A stretch of 64,000 nt of DNA, taken from positions 62,001 through 126,000 of the forward strand of contig NZ_JBOBFT010000008.1 in the NCBI RefSeq assembly GCF_050587525.1, read 5' to 3'. Below, one piece after another: positions 57,776 to 64,000 of the stretch. The notes under the pieces were generated by a model, which was given only the letters and a program-made list of their open reading frames with translations, was not told where the DNA came from and did no database searches. A program made the position numbers and the translations under genes. This DNA comes from Plantibacter sp050587525. Lineage in GTDB: Bacteria > Actinomycetota > Actinomycetes > Actinomycetales > Microbacteriaceae. Within the stretch, counting starts at the first letter, position 1; each line of letters begins with the position of its first letter.

Positions 57776-57781
57776 TATACT
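57776..57781 (+). promoter_or_regulatory. -10 box of ssrA, with structured precursor leader
   Basis: TATACT is a near-consensus -10. The 110 nt between it and the mature tmRNA end hold two compact hairpins, CACC-GCAA-GGTG (57791-57802) and CCGAGGAT-CTCG-ATCCTCGG (57808-57827), which would be removed during maturation. Confidence 0.55.
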
Positions 57782-57897
57782 AGAGGGCTGCACCGCAAGG
57801 TGTGGTCCGAGGATCTCGATCCTCGGTTGGCAACTCAACAGCGTGTGACAATGACCCTCTTCAGGCGGTGCTCCGGCATCGTTCCGTCGAGTCGCAT

Positions 57898-58266
57898 GGG
57901 GATGATCGGTTTCGACATTGCCTGTGAAACTGCGAGAAGCGGGTCGAGGATGCAGGGTTATCTCGTTAACGATCTCTGCAAAACAATAAGTGCCAATTCA
58001 AAACGCACTGACTTCGCTCTCGCTGCGTAAGCGAGCCCGATAGTCCGTCAGACCGAGCGAGCTCCCGTCTCGGATCCTGGCGTCATTTAGGGAGCTAGCT
58101 GGATGATGGTGTCGAGACGTCATTCGGGACTTTTCCTCGGCTGGGCCCGTTGATCGAGCTGTTCGTGGCAACGATCAGGGCCGAGTAGAACGATTCACGA
58201 AATACACCCGTAGAAGGCGCAGAATCTCAGCAGTGGACGGGGGTTCAATTCCCCCCATCTCCACCA
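57898..58266 (+). ncRNA. ssrA: transfer-messenger RNA (tmRNA)
   Basis: A 369-nt one-piece tmRNA. The tRNA-like ends pair GGGGATG (57898-57904) with CATCTCC (58256-58262), followed by A and encoded CCA (58264-58266). The tag reading frame resumes at GCC and encodes ANSKRTDFALAA before TAA (58028-58030), a typical actinobacterial degradation tag ending ALAA. The TPsi-like arm (GGGGGTTCAATTCCCCC) is clear. It rescues ribosomes stalled on broken mRNA with SmpB, encoded just upstream. Confidence 0.97.
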
Positions 58267-58304
58267 CCGGTCGTTGTCACACGCTGTTGTCCCGCCACGC
58301 GAGC

Positions 58305-58328
58305 GAGGCCGCCCGAGAGGGTGGCCTC
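58305..58328 (+). terminator. ssrA terminator
   Basis: GAGGCCGCCC (58305-58314) pairs with GGGTGGCCTC (58319-58328) around GAGA, followed by GTTTCGTTT. Confidence 0.75.
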
Positions 58329-58427
58329 GTTTCGTTTCTGCGGTGTGCGATGCGGGAACAGCGGATTCTCGGATTCTGGAAGGGGGACAGCGGTGGCATA
58401 GCATCGAAGTCTCGACCCAGGAGTTCC

Positions 58428-58793
58428 ATGCGCACCGAATCCACCCTGCCCGCCCAGCTGCCCCGCCCGGGATTCCTTCCCGGACTGCTCGGCGCGATCG
58501 TCCTCATGGCCGCGCTCGCGCTCATCGGGACGAGCTGGTTCACCGTTGTGCTCTACGTCGTCTGCATCCTCGCGCTCATCATGATCGTGCTCGCCGTCCA
58601 GGGGAAGCGCATCGCCTGGGCCGCTCCGCTCGCCGTGATCGCCGTCATCTGGAACCCCGTCGTGCCGATCTCGCTTCCGGGAACGGCTTGGATCTGGCTG
58701 CACCTCGTCGGTGCCGTCGTGTTCATCGCCGTCGGAGTCCTCATGCGCGTGCCAGTGCGCCAGGCTGAAGCGCGCAACGCCGACAAGCGGTGA
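58428..58793 (+). CDS. small four-helix membrane protein
   Basis: A 121-residue membrane protein with AGGAG before ATG 58428. It has four hydrophobic segments (LPGLLGAIVLMAALALIGTS, FTVVLYVVCILALIMIVLAV, IAWAAPLAVIAVIWNPVVPI, WLHLVGAVVFIAVGVLM). The WNPVVPI turn and overall size recall DUF6804-type proteins, but this is uncertain. It is coupled to the TetR gene by a GTGA overlap, so it may be under that regulator's control. Confidence 0.7.
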   Translation: MRTESTLPAQLPRPGFLPGLLGAIVLMAALALIGTSWFTVVLYVVCILALIMIVLAVQGKRIAWAAPLAVIAVIWNPVVPISLPGTAWIWLHLVGAVVFIAVGVLMRVPVRQAEARNADKR

Positions 58794-59467
58794 GCCGAGG
58801 AGTCACGGCGCCTGGTTCGGTGAGCGTCTCCCAACCGGCAGGTAGGGCGGCGGAGGCGTCGACGAGTGGAGCAACAGCTCGAACCGGAACGGCCGTCAAC
58901 GAGACCCGGACCCGCCTCATCGAGGAAGCCACGCGCCTCGTGCGACGTCGGGGATACGCCGACGTCAGCTACGCGGACCTCGAACGGATCGTCGGGATCC
59001 GCAAGGCGAGCATCCACCACCACTTCCCTGCGAAGGTCGACCTCGGCGTCGCGATCATCCAGGTGTACAGCGCAGGATTCCTCTCCCGACTGCGCTCGGT
59101 CGGCGTTCGCCGCGCCGGCATCGTTGGCCAACTGCGGTTCTACACGGAGCTGTACCGCGAGGGACTCGTCGACGGCGAAGCCTGCCTCTGTGGGACGCTC
59201 GCAGCGGAGGTCGTCCCCTCGGCGATGGCGACACGTGTAGCGGAGTTCTTCGCCGCGAACCTCGATTGGCTGACCCAGCGGATCACGGACGGCATCGCCT
59301 CCGGGGAACTGCTCGACGCGCTGGACGCACGCGCCGCCGCACAAGCCGTCCTCGGAGCTGTGCAGGGCGCACTCGTCGTGAGCCGGTCGCTCGACGACCC
59401 CGCGGTCTACGACGGAGCGGTCGATGCCGTCATCACCCGGCTGGTCCGCGAAGCCGTGGACGTCTGA
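58790..59467 (+). CDS. TetR family transcriptional regulator
   Basis: A 225-residue regulator. After a 35-residue Ala/Ser/Thr-rich start, the HTH is ETRTRLIEEATRLVRRRGYADVSYADLERIVGIRKASIHHHFPAKVDLGVAII (about 37-90). The ligand domain follows, with a Cys pair (ACLCGTLAAEVV). GTG 58790 overlaps the previous stop by 4 bp. Because no other gene is adjacent on this strand, its likely targets are its own operon or a distant gene. Confidence 0.88.
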   Translation: MSRGVTAPGSVSVSQPAGRAAEASTSGATARTGTAVNETRTRLIEEATRLVRRRGYADVSYADLERIVGIRKASIHHHFPAKVDLGVAIIQVYSAGFLSRLRSVGVRRAGIVGQLRFYTELYREGLVDGEACLCGTLAAEVVPSAMATRVAEFFAANLDWLTQRITDGIASGELLDALDARAAAQAVLGAVQGALVVSRSLDDPAVYDGAVDAVITRLVREAVDV

Positions 59468-59546
59468 TCCGCCGACGTCAACCATCGATGCCGGCGCACC
59501 GATCCAGGTGTGAGACGGTTGAACCCGGAAACGACCGGGGGATGCA

Positions 59547-60296
59547 GTGGGCAAGCGAAGCAGGACGTGGTGGCGGGTCGGCATCGGCGGAGGTGCCGTC
59601 GTGGTCGCTCTGGGGACGGTCGCGATCCTCATCGCGACCGGAGTGATCTGGCCCAACCAACTCTGGGCACGCGGCTACGAGGTCCGCGGTGTCGACGTCT
59701 CGTCCTATCAGGGGACGATCGATTGGAACGAACTCGCGAGTCAGGACATCGACTTCGCCTACATCAAGTCGACGGAGGGCTCCGGCGACCAGGACGAGTA
59801 CTTCGCCGAGAACTGGAAGGCGGCGCAACGAACCGGTCTCCTCGTCGGTGCGTACCACTTCTTCAGCTTCGAGAGCCCTGGTGAGACACAAGCCGAGAAC
59901 ATCATCAGCACGGTCCCGAAGGCCGCCGGGGCGTTGCCGATCGTGGTCGACGTCGAGTTCTACAAGAACTTCGCCAAGAACCCACCGAAACGTGAGCTCG
60001 TCCGCAGCATCCTCGACCCCCTCCTCCAGAAGCTCGAGGCCTACTACGGTGTGCCGCCCATCCTGTACGCGACGGAGACTCCATACGAGCTCTACCTGAG
60101 CGATGCGTATCCGGACAACCCGATCTGGATCCGGAACGTCGCGACGCCTCCGACGCTCTCCGACGGCCGCGCCTGGACGATCTGGCAGTTCTCGAACCGG
60201 GACAGGCTCACGGGCTACAGCGGGAAGGAGGAGTACATCGACATGAACGTCTTCGACGGCTCCCTCGACGAGCTGAAGCGCCTGACGACGCGCTGA
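59547..60296 (+). CDS. GH25 lysozyme-like muramidase, membrane-anchored
   Basis: A 249-residue protein with an N-terminal signal-anchor helix (WWRVGIGGGAVVVALGTVAILIATGVIW) and a glycoside hydrolase family 25 domain from about residue 45. Motifs are GVDVSSYQGTIDWNELASQDIDFAYIKSTEG, GAYHFFSF, PIVVDVEFY (the catalytic D-x-E pair), and ending WTIWQFSNRD ... YIDMNVFDG. It cleaves the MurNAc-GlcNAc bond of peptidoglycan. The start is GTG 59547, the only one that places the anchor at the N-terminus. It is convergent with the deaminase. Confidence 0.92.
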   Translation: MGKRSRTWWRVGIGGGAVVVALGTVAILIATGVIWPNQLWARGYEVRGVDVSSYQGTIDWNELASQDIDFAYIKSTEGSGDQDEYFAENWKAAQRTGLLVGAYHFFSFESPGETQAENIISTVPKAAGALPIVVDVEFYKNFAKNPPKRELVRSILDPLLQKLEAYYGVPPILYATETPYELYLSDAYPDNPIWIRNVATPPTLSDGRAWTIWQFSNRDRLTGYSGKEEYIDMNVFDGSLDELKRLTTR

Positions 60297-60356
60297 TCGG
60301 GCCCGGCAGCCACTCGTGCGGGTGCTGGACGGAGTCGGGCGCGAGCCCTGCGATCG

Positions 60357-60812
60357 TCAGTAGTCCGTGCGCTCGTCCGAGGCGAGCCACGTGGCGAAGG
60401 GACGGAACTGCGTGGCGGCGTCCCGCTGTTCGACCCGGACGTCCCACTCGCCCCGGGGCGTGGAGAACAATTCGTAGAACGCGAGATCGTCGAATCCGCC
60501 GGCCGCGGCATCGTGCCGGTCCGCGGCGTAGACGATGCGGTCCACGCGCGCCCAGAGGGCGGTCGCCATGCACATGGGACACGGCTCGCACGAGCTGTAG
60601 AGCGTCGCGCCGGTGAGCGAGAAGTCGGCGATGGCGCGGCCGGCCTCGCGGATGGCGACGACCTCTGCATGAGCGCTCGGATCGAAGTCGCGGGTCACCC
60701 GGTTCTGTCCGCGGGCGATGATCTCGCCGTCCTTCACGATCACGGCTCCGAACGGGCCTCCGCCCTCCGTGATGTTGACCGTGGCGAGATCGATGGCGAG
60801 CGCGAGGTACAC
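60357..60812 (-). CDS. nucleoside/guanine deaminase (CMP/dCMP deaminase family)
   Basis: A 151-residue zinc deaminase with HAEVVAIREA (His-Ala-Glu) and CEPCPMCMATALW (PCxxC). Context residues FGAVIVKDGEIIARGQNRVTRDFDPSAHAE match the guanine deaminase/tRNA-adenosine deaminase-like branch (GuaD type) more than cytidine deaminase. The start GTG 60812 is the first one in frame; the frame is open about 30 codons upstream with residues that look coding (SLEPSFTDARTPLEHDADDA) but without a usual start codon, so the true N-terminus may be longer. Confidence 0.85.
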   Translation of the reverse strand: MYLALAIDLATVNITEGGGPFGAVIVKDGEIIARGQNRVTRDFDPSAHAEVVAIREAGRAIADFSLTGATLYSSCEPCPMCMATALWARVDRIVYAADRHDAAAGGFDDLAFYELFSTPRGEWDVRVEQRDAATQFRPFATWLASDERTDY

Positions 60813-61033
60813 GGCATCGTCGGCATCGTGTTCGAGTGGGGTGCGGGCGTCGGTGAACGATGGTTCGAGCGAACTGATGGTGGATCCTTCCGGCTGCGGG
60901 CAAAGGGTGTTTCGAGCCTATGGAAGCGGCCGCGCCGAGTCGTCGGTCGGAAGGATGATTGTCCTCGTCCCGCGGTCCGACGGCGATAGGCTCGAACGAG
61001 GGCACACGATGGACGGGTGCGGGCGGGGATCGA

Positions 61034-62224
61034 GTGACGGACAGCGGCATCGGGGCAGGCAACGACGGTTTCAGCGCCGAGCGACGACGCGTCGAGGCGG
61101 TCGCCAGTCTCGAACTCTTCGACACGCCCGCCGAAGAGCGATTCGACCGCATCACGCGCGTCGCCCGCGAACTCTTCAACGTGCCGATCGCCGAGATCAA
61201 CCTGATCGACGACGAGGAGCAGTACACCAAGTCGCCGCAGCCGGGTGGAACCCCGTCGAAGCGACCGCGTGAGACGTCATTCTGCGACATCACCATCCAA
61301 CGCCCCGGCCTGTTGGTCGTTCCGGACGCGACCCAGGACGACCGCTTCTCCTGGCGTGATGTGGTGACGAGCGATCAGCACATCAGGTTCTACGCGGGAC
61401 GACCGCTCTCGCTCGGGGACGATCTCCGGGTCGGAACCCTCTGCATCGTCGACACCGAACCCCACCAGCTCGACGAAGCCGGACTGCAACTCTTCGAGGA
61501 GATGGGGCAGTGGGCTGAGAGAGAGCTCCGGGCGAACGTCGACATCGACCGAGCCGCGGACGTCCAGCGAGGCTTCCTGCCGGGAGGACAGCCCTGCCCG
61601 CCCGAGTTCGCGGTCGCCGGCGTGAGCCTGCCGCACGGCGGCGTGGGCGGGGACTTCCACGCGTGGACCGCGACCGACGACGGCTTCGAATTCACCGTCG
61701 CCGACGTCATGGGCAAAGGGACCGCCGGCGCCCTCCTCGCGACCGATGTGCGCGCGGCGTTCCTCGCGCGGGTCGGCGGAGACGTCGGGGAGACGGTGAC
61801 CGAAGTGAATGCGCAGGTCGTGCACGACCTCGCCGCCACAGGGAGCTTCGCGACACTCGTCCACGCGAGGATCGATCGCGCCGGTCGGCTGGACTACGCG
61901 GACGCCGGGCACGGCCTCACGATCGTGGTGCGGGCCGATGGCCGCGTCGACCGCTTGGACTCGACCGGTCTCCCGATCGGCATCCTCGAGGACGGCGTCT
62001 GGGGGACCCAACGCGCCGAGATCGCGCCGGGGGAGACGCTCGTCGTCTGCACCGACGGCGTGCTCGACCTGTACGACGGCACCCTCGAGTCGCTCGACCG
62101 TCTGGCCGAGCTCGTGCGCGCCGGTGGCGGCCCGACCGAGATCGTCGAGCGCATCGTGGTGCTCTCCCGTGCCGAAGCGCGCTCGGACGATCTCACGGCG
62201 GTCGTGATCACCCGCTCCGCCTGA
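61034..62224 (+). CDS. GAF-PP2C (SpoIIE/RsbU-like) serine phosphatase
   Basis: A 396-residue regulatory phosphatase. Residues 12-165 are a GAF domain (FDRITRVARELFNVPIAEINLIDDEEQYTKS; FYAGRPLSLGDDLRVGTLCIVD). Residues 185-390 are a PP2C-type SpoIIE domain: VGGDFHAWTATDDGFEFTVADVMGKGTAGALLATDVRAAF with metal-binding Asp residues, YADAGHGLTIVV and VVCTDGVLDLYDG. It should dephosphorylate the STAS antagonist encoded nearby (62728-63060) to release a sigma factor. GTG 61034 is used. It is convergent with the kinase gene. Confidence 0.88.
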   Translation: MTDSGIGAGNDGFSAERRRVEAVASLELFDTPAEERFDRITRVARELFNVPIAEINLIDDEEQYTKSPQPGGTPSKRPRETSFCDITIQRPGLLVVPDATQDDRFSWRDVVTSDQHIRFYAGRPLSLGDDLRVGTLCIVDTEPHQLDEAGLQLFEEMGQWAERELRANVDIDRAADVQRGFLPGGQPCPPEFAVAGVSLPHGGVGGDFHAWTATDDGFEFTVADVMGKGTAGALLATDVRAAFLARVGGDVGETVTEVNAQVVHDLAATGSFATLVHARIDRAGRLDYADAGHGLTIVVRADGRVDRLDSTGLPIGILEDGVWGTQRAEIAPGETLVVCTDGVLDLYDGTLESLDRLAELVRAGGGPTEIVERIVVLSRAEARSDDLTAVVITRSA

Positions 62225-62236
62225 TCGGCAGCGCAG

Positions 62237-62323
62237 CGAGACGGGGCAGCGAGACGGGGCGGCGAGCCCCAGTTGCCGAGGTTCAGTTGCCGCGGTTCAG
62301 CTGCTGAAATTCAGCTGCTGCGT
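62237..62323. repeat. short tandem repeats between convergent genes
   Basis: AGCGAGACGGGGC occurs twice in tandem (62235-62260 region). It is followed by about four imperfect 14-mers resembling TTCAGCTGCTGAAA (62271-62323, exact-phase units at 62282, 62296 and 62310). These lie between the phosphatase and kinase stop codons and may act in termination or be slippage products. Confidence 0.5.
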
Positions 62324-62324
62324 G

Positions 62325-62735
62325 TCAGCCTGCGATGCTCCGCCCGCGACTGATCGTCCAACGGTTGACGCCGTCGACCCGGTCGTACGCGAGATCGTCC
62401 ACGAGCGCCTGGATGAGGGCGATGCCGCGACCCTCCTCGGCGAGCGCATCGGGCATCTCGAACGTGCGCAGGGAGAATCCGCCCGCTTCCGCCGTGTCCT
62501 TGAGGGTCGCGCGCAGGCCGCCGTCGTCGATGTCGACCGTGAGCACGCAGGTGACGCCGGATCCGGAGTCTGCGTGCTGGATCACGTTGGCGGCGAGTTC
62601 GGCGATGGCCGTCTCGAAGGCCATCCGGTCGAGCGGAGCGACGTCGTCGTGATCGGCCCACAGCGCTTCGAGGAAGTCTTGGACGGTGTCGACGTCGTCT
62701 GCCGGAGTGTTGAAGCGGAGGACGCGCTCAGTCAC
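62325..62735 (-). CDS. RsbW/SpoIIAB-like anti-sigma kinase (HATPase)
   Basis: A 136-residue GHKL ATPase-fold serine kinase/anti-sigma factor. The N box is ETAIAELAANVIQHA, the G1 box LKDTAEAGGF and the G2 box EEGRGIALIQALVDDL. It would hold a sigma factor or phosphorylate the STAS protein whose gene overlaps it by 8 bp. The start is GTG 62735. No sigma factor gene lies in this window. Confidence 0.85.
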   Translation of the reverse strand: MTERVLRFNTPADDVDTVQDFLEALWADHDDVAPLDRMAFETAIAELAANVIQHADSGSGVTCVLTVDIDDGGLRATLKDTAEAGGFSLRTFEMPDALAEEGRGIALIQALVDDLAYDRVDGVNRWTISRGRSIAG

Positions 62736-63060
62736 GATACGCGGCTTCCGCCGACTCGAAGGGGGTGAGGATCTGGTCGACGTTGGAGAGACTGAGGACC
62801 ATGGCGACCTGCTCCGAGGGTGCCGAGATGCGGACGTCGCCGCCGGCCTGGCGCGCGGTCTTCAGGCAGGCGATGAGGACGCCCAGCCCCGCAGAGTCCA
62901 TGAAGGTGACGGCCGAGAGGTCGATGACGATCTTCGGACGGTCGCCTGCCAGCGCGCGGTTCACTGCGCTCCGGAGGTCCGGGGCGGAAACCATGTTGAG
63001 ACGTCCGTCGATGCGGAACGCGACGACGTCGTCGCCGATCGGTTCGGTGGTGACTGCCAT
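62728..63060 (-). CDS. STAS-domain anti-sigma factor antagonist (RsbV/SpoIIAA-like)
   Basis: A 110-residue STAS protein. The phosphorylation motif is VTFMDSAGLGVLIA with Ser56 as the likely phosphoacceptor. It binds the kinase when unphosphorylated and so releases the sigma factor. ATG 63060 is used. The kinase gene overlaps its end, and the phosphatase gene is 500 bp away on the other strand, completing a partner-switching set. Confidence 0.9.
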   Translation of the reverse strand: MAVTTEPIGDDVVAFRIDGRLNMVSAPDLRSAVNRALAGDRPKIVIDLSAVTFMDSAGLGVLIACLKTARQAGGDVRISAPSEQVAMVLSLSNVDQILTPFESAEAAYRD

Positions 63061-63236
63061 TGCCTGTTCGGCCCCTTCTCCCGGACGGTCCCCGATGTCT
63101 GGGACCAGTGACGATGCTAGTCGGGCGGCGGGCACTCCGCGTGCTCCACGCCGCCCGAAGAGGGGCCAACAGATGCCGGTTTCGCCCTAAACTTGTGGAG
63201 GACGGCTCACAGGGCGCCGTCGGAGCGGAGATCGAC

Positions 63237-63452
63237 ATGGCGGACGCGAATCCTGCGATCGTCGGCATCGTGAACCGATGGCCGAGCGTCAATGTCGTCC
63301 TGAGCGACGCGATCCAGAACGACTCCTACTTCCATCTGGAGGGACCGGACGGCGGGACGCTGTACCTGAACGCCGAGACGATCGCCTTCGTCGCCTCGCT
63401 CGACACCTGGAAGGGTCGTGTCGTGACGAGCGAAGGGCTCCCCGAGCTCTAG
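63237..63452 (+). CDS. small uncharacterised protein near the partner-switching genes
   Basis: A 71-residue protein from ATG 63237 with GGAG about 6 nt upstream. It looks like a short alpha/beta protein (IVGIVNRWPSVNVVLSDAIQNDSYFHLEGPDGGTLYLNAETIAFVASLDTW). No domain is recognised. It is divergent from the STAS gene. It may belong to the same regulatory module. Confidence 0.55.
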   Translation: MADANPAIVGIVNRWPSVNVVLSDAIQNDSYFHLEGPDGGTLYLNAETIAFVASLDTWKGRVVTSEGLPEL

Positions 63453-63568
63453 GCGTCCTCGAAGTTGCAGCTTGTGCAGCTATCTCGCGCGTGTGAGAGT
63501 TGTCGCGTGTCAACGACCCGGCCCCACAGCATCGGTTCCGCCGCCTGGAACCCGTCCCCTCGCATCGC

Positions 63569-64000
63569 ATGAGCGAGACCACGACCACAGGATCATTCGC
63601 CACAGCGACCGTGGCCCCGCGCCGAGCATGGCAAGCACTCGTCGTGCTGCTCATCGGCATGTTCATGGCGCTGCTCGACACGACGATCGTCAACGTCGCG
63701 CTGCCGACCATCCGGACGACCCTCGACGCGTCCGAGTCGACGCTGTCGTGGATCATCTCCGGTTACGCGCTCGCCTACGGCCTCGCACTCATCCCGTCGG
63801 GTCGGCTCGGTGACAGGTTCGGCCACAAGTGGATCTTCTTCACCGGTCTCGCGCTCTTCACCGTCGCCAGCCTCGCCTGCGGACTCGCGCAGGACAGCAC
63901 GCAGCTGATCGTCGCCCGCGTGGTGCAGGGACTCGCCGGCGGCATCTTCTTCCCGGCCGTGACCGCATTCATCCAGTTGTTGTTCCCGCCACGCGTCCGG
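63569..64000 (+). CDS. DHA2-family MFS exporter (EmrB/QacA type), partial
   Basis: The first 144 residues of a multidrug-type exporter, running off the window. WQALVVLLIGMFMALLDTTIVNVALPTIRTTLDASESTLSWIISGYALAYGLALIPSGRLGDRFGHKWIF contains the DHA2 signature LDTTIVNVALP and MFS motif A (GRLGDRFGHK). ATG 63569 is used. The full protein of this family would have 14 helices. Confidence 0.9.
   Translation, partial: MSETTTTGSFATATVAPRRAWQALVVLLIGMFMALLDTTIVNVALPTIRTTLDASESTLSWIISGYALAYGLALIPSGRLGDRFGHKWIFFTGLALFTVASLACGLAQDSTQLIVARVVQGLAGGIFFPAVTAFIQLLFPPRVR

Overview
The window is high-GC actinobacterial DNA. Several features suggest a Microbacteriaceae-type genome: many leaderless starts (TANNNT boxes 6-8 nt before ATG/GTG), a DUF3039 protein, PhzE-like TrpEG, WhiB, FtsE with a long Ala/Pro tail, Tad pilus genes and an actinobacterial tmRNA tag. 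The genus cannot be fixed from sequence alone. The backbone is ordinary chromosome, densely packed with 1-4 bp gene overlaps and hairpins between convergent genes.

Layout: 1-6.4 kb carries cell-surface glycan functions (acyltransferase, TarM-like glycosyltransferase, Wzm/Wzt-type exporter, LicC-like nucleotidyltransferase). 6.6-10.2 kb has an ABC transporter whose ATPase carries a very long Thr/Ala/Lys-rich N-terminus, then DUF3039. 10.3-17 kb is housekeeping: pncB, murI-rph-rdgB, anmK, a cation diffusion facilitator and DedA. 17.1-19.4 kb has tRNA-Leu(UAG), then a complete tryptophan attenuator (leader peptide with tandem Trp codons plus mutually exclusive hairpins) ahead of a fused anthranilate synthase. 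19.4-31 kb holds nnrE, a GntR-MFS pair, a metal-chelate ABC operon with an embedded methyltransferase and a Fur/Zur-like box on its start, a fatty acid desaturase, an SGNH hydrolase, a WYL regulator and small proteins.

31.3-51.5 kb is a Tad pilus operon (tadA-tadB-tadC-pilin-tadE-tadE-like-Rv3654c-like). A 15.4 kb integrative element (34279-49680) is inserted near the 3' end of tadC. Joining the flanks at a shared CC dinucleotide restores the tadC reading frame exactly. Joining the element ends yields a dyad-symmetric attP, as expected for the large serine integrase encoded beside attR. The element is phage-derived: it has a tape measure protein, WhiB, a DUF3631 ATPase, a tyrosine recombinase and a tightly overlapped early operon, but I find no terminase, portal or capsid gene. 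Its left arm carries accessory genes: a membrane protein pair, a lipoprotein, a coiled-coil two-TM protein, and a convergent DUF488/Cys-motif pair. It looks like a satellite or a decayed prophage with cargo.

51.5-64 kb returns to backbone: MFS, prfB, ftsE-ftsX, smpB, a SIMPL protein, ssrA (tmRNA), a small membrane protein with a TetR regulator, GH25 lysozyme, nucleoside deaminase, a partner-switching module (GAF-PP2C phosphatase, RsbW-like kinase, STAS antagonist) and the start of a DHA2-type MFS exporter.
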